In this document: one piece after another, positions 39,603 through 52,324 of the stretch
How positions within the stretch are numbered: position 1 is the first letter of the stretch
Layout of the letters: the number at the start of each line of letters is the position of its first letter
NCBI GenBank assembly: GCA_014529385.2
Contig: CM043960.1
Span: 72,491,910 to 72,555,909, forward strand
Length of the DNA stretch: 64,000 nt
DNA from: Adiantum capillus-veneris
Taxonomy: Eukaryota > Streptophyta > Polypodiopsida > Polypodiales > Pteridaceae
Direction: 5' to 3'
Translations under genes and position numbers: made by a program
The notes under the pieces: generated by a model
What the model was told of the DNA's origin: nothing
What the model saw: the letters and a program-made list of their open reading frames with translations, nothing else
Database searches by the model: none

Positions 39603-40293
39603 TTTCATGCACATTTTCTAGTGTAAGGATTTGGAGGGCTCCTTGTTCTTTCAAAAAATAAGCACTTAGGAGTAGTACCCTTTGTTATGAAAGGCATTAT
39701 TTCATTTTGCACTTCTAATTATGGAATTTCACAAAAAATTACAAAGTTTTGTAATCAAGCAATATGTTTGCTGAAGAATACAAGAAGGCAATGCATAAAG
39801 TGAGAAATATTGGTAGAATTTCTATTTAGTATTCAAAATGGGAGAGTAGTGTGCAGAGTGGAGTCTTCTTCTTGTCTTCATGTATTTCCAAATATTGTTT
39901 GGAGAATATTTTGACCTACAAAAAGTTCTACTTATATTTTTCACCAAACACGTTGGCTTGTTATATTCTTAGCCAAACACGCCCATAGGGTTGAAAAATG
40001 GACTTGTAGTTTTTGTGGTGTTCCTAGTGTCCAATTGTCATTATTAATTTGTTTGCTAAGGTAACACACACTATTGTGAGTGATTCATAGTGTGAAATTG
40101 ATGATATATCCTCTTCTTAGAATATAAAATAAGTTTTTTCCCATCTGAAGAGAAGCAAGAGAAATTGCATTCACCTATTAGACCCTGATGCTCTAGTGAT
40201 CATAGGAACCCCCAAGCCCGACATTATGGTTAGATACATTCAAGACTAGAAGCTTGACCTCAATAGCTATATTATGACTGTTATAGGATTTAT

Positions 40294-40327
40294 GACCAGT
40301 ACTAGTCAGTTCAAAAAAAAAAAAAAA
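40294..40327 (+). repeat. Hairpin followed by a 15-A run
   Basis: GACCAGTACTAGTC (one mismatch in the stem) is followed within 6 bp by 15 A. This looks like another retroposon 3' end, different from the ACTCAC family. Support is limited to this short pattern. Confidence 0.35.
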
Positions 40328-40379
40328 GTATTGTCTTGCTAGTGTAGCAAGCCTCTAGTTGTTTGGGTTGCTTAGTTGA

Positions 40380-40671
40380 AGCCAATGTTTGGTTACCTAC
40401 AAGTGGTCCTCTCGACATTATGATTTCTTGGAGTGTCTTGGTGGGCAAGGGGATTGCCAATGTTGAGCTCTCTCTTTGGTTGCAACCCCAAGCCAATCAA
40501 GTTTAAGTTCAAGGCGGTGCCCTTCATTAGTTAATGTATATGGCATTGTGGATTATGGTTGGTGGAAGATGCCATGGCTCTGTGGGAGCATGGTTTTCAT
40601 TGTAACTTTTTGGCTTTTGAAAAATATATATATCTCCACTCACTATTGTGAGTTTGGCCCAAAAAAAAAAG
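40380..40671 (+). repeat. Retroposon 3' tail with terminal hairpin, copy 2
   Basis: TTGTAACTTTTTGGCTTTT, an AT run, the near-palindrome ACTCACTATTGTGAGT at 40638-40653, TTGGCCC and a 10-A tail. The upstream extent is a guess; no coding frame is seen. Confidence 0.5.
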
Positions 40672-41064
40672 TTTTTTCATGCATAGAATGGGAAGAATGT
40701 GAAATTGGTATTGTGACCAAAGAGGCAATAGATTAAACTACTAGATTTGTGTGTAGGTTCAGCCCTCCACTTGCAACTCAATTATGCTTAACCTTTGGTT
40801 GATTTGCCTTTGGGTAGTCTGGCCCTCTCTAGTAAAGTGAAACACACACATCGGGACAAAACATGGTACTAGTATGTTAGTGAGCAACTAGCATCCAACG
40901 CAACTTGTGCTTTGTTTTGGCTAAGAAGAAAGCACTCGCGAGTGGTAAGGAAAAGTGTGTCTTAGCTTACAATCATGCCACTTGAAAATGCAATAACTCC
41001 AACCAGAAACAAGAGGAAAAGGAGATATTCTGCCTAATTTTTATGAAACATAGTAAAATAATTT

Positions 41065-41160
41065 TAAATTTTTTTTGGCCATACTCACAATTGTGAGTGG
41101 AGAAAACGTCACCACCACCTCAATAGTGAAATAATCTTTAAAAATAGCTAAAATTCCTCA
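41065..41160 (-). repeat. Retroposon 3' tail with terminal hairpin, copy 3
   Basis: On the minus strand: TTTTCTCCACTCAC, a perfect palindrome (41083-41098), ATGGCC and then an A-run. It is the inverted equivalent of copies 1 and 2. Confidence 0.45.
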
Positions 41161-41786
41161 TTACAAAGTGAATTTAAGGGAATTGTGTACAATTAGGCCG
41201 ATAATTTTTTTTAATATAGTGGTGCGCTCCTCTTGCCACGTGGATGCATTCACTATGCATGCATAGGCTATTGTGTAGGTCCTCACATAAAGTTGTATAG
41301 GCTACATGGTGTTAATCTATCATGGTTGCTATTAAGGCAACATTTACTATTGAATGAGCATGGTGAGTTATTCGAATGTCGAGGAGCTAAGGTAGGTATG
41401 TACTTTGAGAAAGCATTTTTTGGCATGGCCCCCACCTCATCCAAAAAGGGTGCACATGGGCACACGTGTGCATCGTGTGGATGTGGATGTGGCTCAATTG
41501 GAATGATGATTAACAATCTTCTAACTATCCATTTGGCCACATCACATCAGACCACATCACACCAAAAGGTTCCATTGGAATGTGCAAAAATCCTTAATAG
41601 TACTGATATCAATCTCACTCTCTCCTAATGCAAAAAGCTAATCTCTGTTTGTCCTTAGCCTTAGTGTTCTAATCACACAATCTTAATAGTGAGTTTGCCA
41701 ACACCATAAACAGTGTTGGAAACTTGGAATATCCATTGGGGGGCGCCAAACTTGGAATATCGATTAGGGAGGGTCAGCTCCCCAAC

Positions 41787-41788
<2 letters not shown>

Positions 41789-41825
<37 letters not shown>
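41789..41825. repeat. (GA)n microsatellite
   Basis: A pure GA run of about 37 bp. Confidence 0.95.
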
Positions 41826-41826
<1 letters not shown>

Positions 41827-41954
41827 CTATTTTGGTGTTAACCCCCTCTCTCTCAACTAATTGCACCTCAAAGAGATGTAGTTACATATACATGTGTTAC
41901 CCTCTAAGTCCCTTCACTTCATTTCAATTTGGACAATTTTTTAAAAAAAATGGG

Positions 41955-41999
41955 GACGGGCAGGCGGGCAGGCAGGCGGGCGAGCGGGCGCCGGCGAGC
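41955..41999. repeat. GC-rich GGCGGGCA tract
   Basis: A block of GGGCAGGCGGGCAGGCAGGCG type repeats in otherwise AT-rich DNA. Confidence 0.8.
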
Positions 42000-42981
42000 A
42001 CCTTATTTCTACCATCACACCACTTTGTTGATAAAGTTGAGTACCTATATCCTCTTGTTGTTTCCATTATCGATCACTTGAGTGTACCCATTACCCTTGA
42101 TAGTAACATAACCCATCACACTTTGTTGACAAAGTTGACTACTTCCACTTGTTCCTCTCTAGTTAGATATTTTCACTATTAGGATTTTGCATATCCTAAA
42201 TAGCCATCATACAACTATAAGCTCTACCCTACATTATAATCATATCCTCATAACAAACTTAGTCTCTACTTAATCTTGACTTTTATCCCAAAGGCTATTT
42301 AAATTTTACATAGGCTTAATTTTAAAACAATAATCTTAATAGTTTTCTATCATTCATCAATGATCATACATTTTCCCAAACTATAGTTGAGAAATTATCC
42401 CAAATTTGTGTTGAAATTTCCAAAATTATAATCTAGAAACTATTCAAAAAAGTATCTATTTCATTAATTTTAACAATATTGACTCTCGTGACGACTACAA
42501 TATCATATTATAAATTTAAATTTCTTATACAATTAGATTTTGTATTATGTTGCAAGATTTGAGTTTCCATTTGGTAACTTTTTAAGCTTTCCAATTCATC
42601 AAAGCTCTCTTTTTCTATTCATAAATACCAAGTATTATTAAGGTTTTCAAAATTTGACACCCTTTTTACTACTTGCTATAGAAAACAATTAGTCAAGAAC
42701 TTCTACTTATCGAGACCCTGACCATATAATTTGGCAAAGTTATATTCTTACAAAAAAATGTTAATGGTAATTTTTTTTGAAATTCTAGTTATCATGTAGT
42801 CATTTTTCTTCTAAGCTAGATTACATTTTGTAACTTTTGATCCTTTCTGTTTCCAAATTTCACTCTAGTCAAGAATGACCAATTTTGTACTCATTTGCAC
42901 TAGACACAACTCAGAAGAAGATTTACAAATTTTCTCATGTAGGAAAATGGAGGCTTTCTCAGTGTTTTTCATACAATGCAT

Positions 42982-43138
42982 AACATCATGAGCTTCTGCT
43001 CGAGAGGCACCGCATACCTAGCTAGGTACGATTGGGGGCAGGGGACCATCGCCACCCCACGTTCGGGCCGACGGTCCCCTGCCCCCAAACGTACCTAGCT
43101 AGGTATGCGGTGCCTCTCTCCCGGAAGCTCATGATGTT
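42982..43138. repeat. Foldback hairpin, 66-bp arms and 25-bp loop
   Basis: The left arm 42982-43047 is the reverse complement of the right arm 43073-43138 with only about five or six mismatches, clustered near one spot in the stem. The loop is 43048-43072. The arms are GC-rich (for example GAGGCACCGCATACC and GGGGGCAGGGGACC) and stand out from the AT-rich surroundings. No flanking target duplication is obvious. It may be a foldback/MITE element or a source of double-stranded or small RNA; the sequence does not decide. Confidence 0.92.
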
Positions 43139-44430
<1,292 letters not shown>

Positions 44431-44511
44431 TTCCTACTTTGATATATGTGTTTCGACTCTTCTTCTTATAAAATAAGGCACTATTCAACTATAAAATCTC
44501 TTTACTTGTCC

Positions 44512-44547
<36 letters not shown>
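44512..44547. repeat. (GTA)12 microsatellite
   Basis: A trinucleotide run of about 36 bp. Confidence 0.95.
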
Positions 44548-44689
44548 CTAGAAGCCTGCAGTAGTTTTAGTATTAAGTAACAATAGGCATATTCAGTGTT
44601 CGGCAAAATGAGTGTCATATTTAGTGTTCGGGCGGCAAAGTCATTTTCCTAACCATTCACCATTCCTTTTTAAGCTTTTATCTTCAGGC

Positions 44690-45700
44690 AATTGGAAGCT
44701 CCCTTGGGGGTGGATGTAACTCACAAACAAAGATTTCATTGGGTCCTTGAGAAAGTCAAAACAAAATTGAGAAGGTGGGAGTATGCTCTTCTCCCTTTCG
44801 CGAACCGAATTGAAGTGATAAATTCACTTATGCTCCCTTATATTGCCTTCACCAACCCACTTCTTAACATGCTAAGTGTCAATGAAAAAATTTATTAAAA
44901 CAAGTAAAAAGATTTTTATGAAAAAACAACACGAAAACCTCCAGACCACGACAATGGTCTAAATGGAAGTTAGTTGCTCGACCAATGGACCAAGGAGGTC
45001 TCAGAATTCTTAACCCTGTTGCCCATGTTGAGACCCTATGCACCAAATTTATGGTCTCCTTCGCTAAGCAGGACCAAGCTTGGGCTATTATGATCAAGGA
45101 TATGCTAGATGCAAATAAACTTGGTTCAAAAGGTGGGAAGTGGAAAGGGGTAGAGTTTCACAACAAATTTTTAGCCCGACGTGGTCTAGCTTAAGTCTAG
45201 GTGGCATCTCAGAGGAACTAGTGAGGAAGTGCAAAAGAGCAGCTGGGGTATTGGAGTGGGGGGAAGAAACTAGAACTCCATCCTTCGTTGGTCCCCTAGC
45301 TCACTAAAGTTTTAGAGCCACCACAAAGCCCCTCTTGGATAGAAACTGTCAAGAAAGTGAATAATAAGGTCTCAATCGGCTTGTTCACTTTTGGAACGTT
45401 AAGAGGAAGAGCTGCAAAACCATTGACTTGTTGGCAACCCAGTATCAACGTAATGGCTATGAGCTAATTTAGTCAACAGAGTGATAAAAGAGCTCGACAA
45501 GGTTGTAATGCCAATCTGTGAATCCGAGTTTGAGTGGAACACCTAGAAATGGCCTGGAACGTTGTCTTTTCTGGAAACCCCATTTTAAAGGCATATATCA
45601 TGCATTAATGCACGAGAATACGTTGTATAGCCCCCTCAACAAAATATGGAAGAGACAATGGCTGGACAAATGGTGGGAGGAAGTCATGGAGAACATTTGA
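44690..45700 (+). pseudogene. LINE (L1-type) 3' ORF2 fragment
   Basis: 44692-44898 encodes a segment typical of the region after the reverse transcriptase fingers and palm of plant LINEs: LGVDVTHKQRFHWVLEKVKTKL, then LLPFANRIEVINSLMLPYI. 44985-45194, in another frame, continues with DQGGLRILNPVAHVETLCTKF, the usual GGLG/GGL segment. Further in-frame pieces to about 45700 (KIWKRQWLDKWWEEV) may be the C-terminal tail. Frames are interrupted by stops and shifts. The catalytic RT core and the endonuclease are absent, which fits 5' truncation, normal for LINEs. No poly-A tail was located. Confidence 0.65.
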
Positions 45701-46334
45701 AAGCCAAAGTATGTTAGTGCCTGACATGTCAGTATTTACCTTTCACTTACTTTTTGGTAATAACTAAGGTTGAAGATTTGAACCTTAAGTTACATAAGTG
45801 CCTAAGTAGTTGTATTTACCCAGATAGTTTTATGGCGAGAGGGGTAGTAGTTCATGAGACACTCGTGCAATTTTTAGTTATTCAACAATTGTACAGTCTT
45901 TTGCGTGTGTATCTTGAGGTTGATGATGAATACATAGCAAGCAATACTCTTTCATGTCTTCTGTGCTTATACTTTAGAATAGGGCCAAAGCATGTATTGG
46001 TGGTACCAACAAGGGGTGTCTTGGACACTCCTTTGGTAGTACTTTACAAGCCCCATATTCATGTGTTACATGTTAAATAAACTAGCATATTATATATCAA
46101 TGGATATATTTTTTCCATGTAGAATCTAAAAGTATAAAGTCCGACAAGTTTTGAGTTTTTTTGCAAAAAAATTACCGGTCCCCACTTTTTTTTAAGGGTA
46201 CCACCAAAAGGTGCAAAAAGTGGTACCATCAATACATTCTTTTACCTAGTACTATAGTTTAATGTGTAATTTTTTATCACCTTTATTCATGCACTGCATG
46301 TTTTCATTACTGCACATCTAATAGGGCTGTGAGC
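45701..46334. other. Spacer, nothing recognised
   Basis: An open frame at 45754-46080 has no family motif. No RNA gene or clear repeat was seen. Confidence 0.35.
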
Positions 46335-46440
46335 CCCTAACACTTTGGGCGATCCTGCTCGGGATCGAACCTAGAATGAGAGCCTTTGGGCCATCTCAAG
46401 GTGAAAGACATTATTACCAACTGTCAGGGATCGAATCCTC
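46335..46440 (-). repeat. tRNA-derived SINE-like sequence
   Basis: On the minus strand, GGTTCGATCCC (46361-46371) matches the polymerase III B box GGTTCGANNCC fully. About 55 bp upstream lies TGACAGTTGG (46417-46426), a weak A box. Between them CACCTTGAGATG and CCCAAAGGCTCTCATTCTA resemble the tRNA-related part of plant SINEs. The tail was not defined. Confidence 0.5.
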
Positions 46441-46819
46441 ACTCTGTTTTTTCTTCTTTTCCTTTAGTTCTACCTTATCTCAATATCTTATTTCAGCTCT
46501 CGTAGCTACTTCAACCAAATCAGTAAAATCCTGTGCATTTGCTAATTTACCAAATCTACCAATACTGAAACATTCACAATAGTTAGCTACTTGAATACTA
46601 TGAAAAGCTATCAGTCAGTTCCAAAAGCATTATAAATAGTACCAAAACAACCAAACCTACCATCTGGAATCTACCAATATTAAAAAATTATCGGAAGTAA
46701 TGTTCATAAACTACCATAAACTACCAAATGTATCAGTCTACCAAGGCAACAACAAACGGAAGCTATTAACACTACTAGAAGTTGCCAAAAATACCAACAC
46801 TACTTTGTCAAGGCATGGA

Positions 46820-47430
46820 TGTGAAGACTTACTTGTTGTAGATCAACCTCCTTCTGTAGCTTCTTCATGTCCTCACTGTTTCCAAGTCGATGAAGCATGC
46901 GTTGACTAGCTCCCAAATCAGCCTCCACCTCTTTGATGATGGAGGTCTCCCTGCTACCGTGCTTCTAAATTCCTTTTTGAGGCCCTTACAAAAGTAATCT
47001 CCCAACTGCTCCATGGAAGGATGTTGTGCTGCTTTGAATCTCTTATTCAAATTTTTGAACTTTTGTACATAATCTTTGACAACAAGTCTTTTTGTTTCAA
47101 TTTCCTCGTCTTCTTCAAAATATCTTCTTGTATTTTATCTTCCCTGAACCTTAATAAAAACCTATGTTTCAAATTCTTTTAGTCAGCAAAGGTGGCCATG
47201 CCATACTGCAAGAACCAATCCATGGTTTTACCTTGCAGTGTTGTCGCAAAATGTTCCTTCTTTACTGCATTCTATTGTAATTCATCATAACCACTTGCAA
47301 GCCACCTTGTTTGAAACTGACCAACATGGCTGTCAGCATCTTGGGACTTTTTCCTATTGAACTTTGCCGCTCCCACTTTGGGATTTGGTGTAGCCATTGG
47401 AGGTATCAAAAGTGCTTTGAGTTCTCTTAC
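46820..47430 (-). pseudogene. Decayed gypsy gag fragment
   Basis: Minus-strand frames start with ATPNPKVGAAKF near 47398 and continue with HVGQFQTRWLASGYDE, FATTLQGKTMDWFLQYG and FREDKIQED, the pattern of a Ty3/gypsy capsid (retrotransposon gag) domain. Several stops and frame changes interrupt it. Downstream, 46865-47050 stays open but loses resemblance. No protease or RT follows, so it is a gag-only remnant. Confidence 0.6.
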
Positions 47431-47939
47431 CGAGAGTGGATTGAAAGGTAAGGTAGGTGTCCACGTTGGTACAAACTACAACTATCTTCTTGCCCTTAAG
47501 GCTCTCTGAACTAGCAATACATTAATCAATTGTCCCAAAAGTGGGTCTGCTATGGGAGGACTTGTTTGTTGGCCTTGTTGGTTTGCAGGTGGGGTATCTT
47601 TTAGCCTCTCTTTAGGTCCTTGAATTTCAATTTCTACCCCAACAATTTCTACTCCTGCAGCTACCCCCTTACAGGTTCTTCTTGGTCATTACTACAAGAC
47701 TCTTATTACTGCCTTTCCCTTGCAGGGAATTCTCTCCTTATTCTAAACCTTGTGCCATATGAATGTTGTGGTACATTGAACCCTTTCCTTGACTCACTCA
47801 TGCATTGCTTCTTCTCTTCCCTATTAAGTACTGTGTGGGGACCTTGATCATAAAGTTGAAGTTGTACCAAGACACAACCCTAATTTCTAAGTGGCACCTT
47901 TGACTCTCCACTTGAGAAGTTGTAATCCCAAGAATCATC
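47431..47939. other. Spacer, possibly upstream part of the gag remnant
   Basis: No gene is supported. The sequence next to 47430 could be leader or N-terminal gag of the minus-strand gypsy remnant, but no motif shows it. Confidence 0.3.

Positions 47940-48014
<75 letters not shown>
47940..48014. repeat. Compound (TG)n(GA)n microsatellite
   Basis: About 47 bp of TG followed by GA to about 48014. Confidence 0.95.
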
Positions 48015-48018
<4 letters not shown>

Positions 48019-48039
48019 AGAGAATGTAAAGATAATATT

Positions 48040-49171
48040 GATGAGACTTGGATCTCTTTAGGCTTGTGAGTGTATAATGCAAGATCACTGAGGAAGAAAA
48101 TGAGAAGAGGGAGGTGCTTGCTTAGTGGTCCAATAGTGAGAAAAATATTACAGACTCCTTTATTCTCTAGTTAAGGAAGAATGAGTTAGTAGATGGGTTA
48201 GTGGTTGTACAGATTTTCACTTGGCCATTACCCTAACAACCCCCACTTAATGACCAATATGCCCTAAGTGGAGTAAAATAGAACTATGTATAAAACTTGT
48301 ACAACTATGAATCATGAGAGTGGCTTCATCCCACACCCTTCAACTCTATGCAATGGGCAAACCTGCTCCAAAGCTAGGAGGCTCTTTGTAAAACCATACA
48401 TAGGGTTCTCATCTGTGTAGACTTTGACAAGCTCAATTTGCTTAGCTATCAACATATCTCATATGAAGTGATACTTCACCTCTATGTGTTTGTTTTGGAA
48501 TGAAACAAGTGATTCTTTGCCAATTCAATGGCACTCTAACTATTAGATTGCAACGTTGGAATCTGTTGACTCTTTTCCACGTCTCCCACAAAATGTGCAA
48601 GCCATAAAGCTTCCTTTTTTGTTGGCCTTTGATGCTGCAACATACTCAACCTCCATAGTGGAAGAGAATGTGTAAGCTTATAGACATGATCTCCAAGAGA
48701 TAGCTCCTCCATCAAATACAAAAACATAGCTAGATGTGGACCTCCTACTTTCTACATTCCCTATTCGATGACGGATGCATCATGATTTCTAAAGCTTGAT
48801 GTACCTTTCAAGTACATGAGGACATACTTTATTTCTCTCAATGTTTCTTTCTAGGGTTAGCCATGTAATAAATCACTACTCTCACTGCAAATGAAATGTC
48901 TAGCCTTATCCCCACCATCATATACATGAGATTACCCACAGCTGAGAAATATACAATGTTAGCCATCTAAGCCTTCTCAACATGTGATTTAGGAGTATCA
49001 TCCTTGCTAAGTTTTCCATATTCTGACATTGGTGTACTAAATACCCTTCCCCTTGCATATTGAAACAATGCCTTTATGTACATAGGATTCTTGAGACAAC
49101 TCAAGAATGCCCTTTGACCTATCACTTTTTCTACACATACAAACAAAATGACTAGCTTCTCTTAAATCCGT
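48040..49171 (-). mobile_element. Decayed copia 3' part, cut by gypsy D
   Basis: From about 48360 to 49110 the minus strand matches, with many lesions, the copia RNase H/RT end also seen in copia C: HIEVKYHFI, QIELVKVYTDENP and TKSL around 48370-48510. 48040-48240 is a probable 3' LTR by position, ending CCCTAACAACCCCCACTT, comparable with the LTR/polypurine junction of copia C. The rest of pol is missing to the right, where the gypsy D LTR begins at 49172. That suggests gypsy D inserted into this older element, though the right half was not found beyond gypsy D. Confidence 0.65.
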
Positions 49172-50243
49172 TGTCAGGAGTTTTTTGGAGCAAGGTATTG
49201 TGCATATGTACATACACATGCATGGTGCATCAAATAAAGGATTGCCCATTTTCCAGAGCCAGGTGGTTACGTGGGGCCCACATGTGTACAGGTAGGACAA
49301 CATGTACATAGTGCATCGATTTTCACTATCACAAGTACCAGTGTGTTTTTTCTACAATAATGAGGAGTTGGTAGCGCGTAAAACTTCTCGAGGAAGCTAT
49401 CCGCGGGCCGACGACATGAGGTAACCAGGTGAGTCATATGGCATCTAGTGGCGTCAGGACGTCGAATGGGGTCAATACTTGCACGTGGAGAAGTACGGAC
49501 ACAACGTGGATGTTTTCTTGTGATAACTATGCAGAAAGGTCATCATGAGGACCATCTTTTGGTGACACTTCACGTGGTGGCGGGATGCATTATTGGAAAA
49601 AGTTGAGTGCCAGGTGTGTGAATGGATGCAGTAGGGTGATAACTATGCACTGCGAGGTCAGTTTTTGGCATGTTCGGGGTCCGTTTGAGGTCAACTAAAA
49701 GTCCAAGGGTGCCCAAATAATAAAGCTAAGTGTGGGGACTGAAAAACCTGAGAGGGAAGACCAGAAAAAACGTGGAGAGAGGAGGAGGAACAGCCGCAAC
49801 TGTGTTTTTGCTCATTTTGGAGCCTGTTTTGGCCGTAAACTGCTCATCCGATGTCGGATTTGAGCACTTTGACATTGTACACTAGGGTTTTGGGCTGTTC
49901 TGGATGCGATGGTGCTGTCCATTTTGCCAAATTCTTCACTGCTTTTCTGTTGTTTTGGTTGTGTAAGTTTCTCCTATGAACGAAGCTTCTGCTCCAATTT
50001 GTGATTGTATCTGGTATCTTTTACCCATATTGTGTGAGCTATTTGCCCCATTGGTGTTGGCCCAAGCTCAATTGTATCTAAACATCAGAAATTCTCCTCT
50101 TTTGAGCTGAGCTTTTTGGGTGTGTGTGTGTGTCTCTGTGTGTCTCTGTGTGGAGTGGGCAAGTGGATAGTCTCTCTCCTCTCACTCCATCGGTGTGTTC
50201 CTTGTCTCGGCCAGGTGGATTGTGTAATCCGAGTGGTGCCCCA

Positions 50244-50327
<84 letters not shown>

Positions 50328-50389
50328 CTTCCCAAGAGTGTGTGTCGGGTCATTATAGAGGCGTTCTATGTGTTTCCATCCCGCTCACA
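49172..50389 (+). repeat. 5' LTR of gypsy D
   Basis: Starts TGTCAGGAG and ends CTCACA just before a TGGCGCC primer-binding site; about 1,218 bp. Its first 690 bp match the 3' LTR closely. A (TG)n run lies at 50246-50325. Confidence 0.85.
50246..50325. repeat. (TG)40 microsatellite
   Basis: A pure run of about 80 bp within the 5' LTR of gypsy D. Confidence 0.95.
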
Positions 50390-50395
50390 TTCTTT

Positions 50396-50412
50396 TGGCG
50401 CCCCCACGGAGG
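50396..50412 (+). other. Primer-binding site of gypsy D
   Basis: TGGCGCCCCCACGGAGG, 6 bp after the LTR end. A TGGCGCC start is known for Tat and Athila elements, so it supports the lineage call. Confidence 0.65.
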
Positions 50413-51447
50413 ATCTTCTTCGAGTACCTTCTGCTTCGAGCTTCAAGCTTCGAGATTCGGTATTACAGGTTGCAGATTACAAGTTACAGGTTACAGGGAC
50501 AGGTTCAAGTATAGGTGATTCACACAGGTACAGGTAGCTGGAGTAGAGTGATACACTGACAGCGGGAGTCACTTGCAATTGCCGTGGGTATGCATCCGTT
50601 GGCGCCTGTTTGAGCGCATTGTCTGCTGGATTGTTTGTTACTTGTGGAAACTGCCATAGTATGCCTTGTGGAGCCATATTTAGTTTTATCTGGTAGTCCC
50701 AGCCATTTCTGAGACTTGGTCTGGAAGATAGTCATTTCTGAGACTTGATTATACGAGATTTGGATAAGCCTTCGTGTGAGGGTCGATAGGTGAGGCTTTA
50801 TTGAGTTGGGGGATTCTCAAATGTAGAGATCCTTTGGGTGATACAGGTAGCTGGAGCACCCTTTTCGTGACCTCCCATAGGCTATGTACTAGTGATTCCT
50901 AATTGATGCTCGGGTTCTATTGTTGGCAGTTTATGCATACATATACAATCTATATTTTGGGTTCTCACTGCTCTACTTCTGGGGAAACTCTGTCAAAATT
51001 TTTCCAAGTTATGATGGCTAGTCTTTTGGTCTATTAATCCATTTATGCTGTTATGCTGCTGAAATTTTGGAAAAATCAGAGGATAAGACAAGTGTGCTTT
51101 CTTGGGAGCTGCATTGTTGACTTTAATGGATGATCAAAATGGCCCTCAATTTACTCCTTTTCATTTAACTCAGAGAATCCATATAAATGTTCATGTGTCC
51201 AGGAAGATTTTTTTCCAGCAGCGCATAGTCTTTATGTTCGGGCCAAGAAGATTACGAGAGATACTGGAATGTCCTTTGCGTGTTGTAATTCCAATGATTA
51301 ACTATGAAAACTCATTTGATGTGCATGTGTTTGTCCTTATCTAAAGTTGAGCTCCATTGAAGTTTCTGGGAATTGAGTCAGTCAAAAGTTTTGGGTTCTT
51401 GCACGTGTGTTCGAAGGGCTTCTCGAAGCATCGTAACTTGGGTAGCC
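50413..51447 (+). other. Leader of gypsy D
   Basis: No gene between the primer-binding site and the gag ATG at 51448. It includes short TTACAGGTTACAGG-type repeats near 50463-50535. The frame at 51102-51344 has no motif. Confidence 0.5.
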
Positions 51448-52082
51448 ATGGCTTTCTCTTATCCGGAGTTTCATGGAAGAAGTGATGAAGATGTAGAAGA
51501 ATTTTTGGAAAAGATGGAGGTTGCCTGTATTAGCAACCATATCCATGACCCGGCGCAGATGTTACGTCTTCTCTAAATTCTTTTGAAGAGTGATGCACGA
51601 GTTTGGTCCAAAGCATTTGAAGAGGAGTTGCGTGTGGCTGATCCACCTATAAGATTAAGTTGGGACAATCTAAGGTATGGATTGGAAGTGGAGTTTGTGA
51701 AGCTAGAAGATCCTGACAAAGTGTGGTAAGAAGTACATGCTTTAGTGCAAAAGAAAGGTGAGCTAGTAGATAAGTATATACGAAAGTCTTCATTGGCATG
51801 GGAGCGAATGTGCAAGGCCTTAGCACCACAAGTACCCCCGCCTGACATGATGAAGAAGGACAGGTTCTTGGCTGGTCTTTGGGAGAATATACGTTGGAGA
51901 GTGGAGCTAAATAAGCCTAGGACATATGAAGATGCACTAGAGGTAGCAAGGAACAAAGAGTGAAAGCTGAGGAAAATGAGCCAGCTAGGAGTAGAGTCTT
52001 TGCCCATGAGGTCTGAATTTCAGCCTATGGACTCTGTACAAGGTCGCATGCCAGGGGTTCATCATGAGTCAGTGGTTTGTGT

Positions 52083-52269
52083 TGTTGGGATCGGAGAGCA
52101 CACACACAAAGAGCCAGCACGAAGAAGGAGATAGACGCAGTGTGTGGCGGGGCGGTACTCACACTACAATGTGTAGTTGTGAGTATAGTTATTATGAATG
52201 AGTAAATGAATGGCTGTACATGGGCAGCTGAACAACGGGCAGCCGGGCACACGGGCCTTTAACCCAACA
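52083..52269 (-). repeat. 3' LTR of copia C
   Basis: 187 bp, TG...CA. It has 38 bp (GAAGAAGGAGATAG onward) not present in the partner, right after the shared CCAGCAC. Confidence 0.93.
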
Positions 52270-52280
52270 ATCTCCCACTT
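52270..52280 (-). other. Polypurine tract of copia C
   Basis: The minus strand reads AAGTGGGAGAT immediately before the 3' LTR. Confidence 0.8.
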
Positions 52281-52324
52281 AAAGGCAGTGTGCCTTTAAA
52301 GTGGCCAAAGGACAGCAAAAGAAG

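Larger units (their letters stand above)
35926..42981. other. Large gene-free AT-rich region
   Basis: No gene is supported in about 7 kb. Short open frames have no motifs. Contents I can name are listed separately: a tandem duplication near 36770-36935, several microsatellites, a tRNA-like SINE candidate at 38275, retroposon tails near 39565, 40638 and 41083, and a GC-rich tract at 41955-41999. Poly-A or poly-T runs are frequent, which fits decayed retroposons. Confidence 0.5.
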
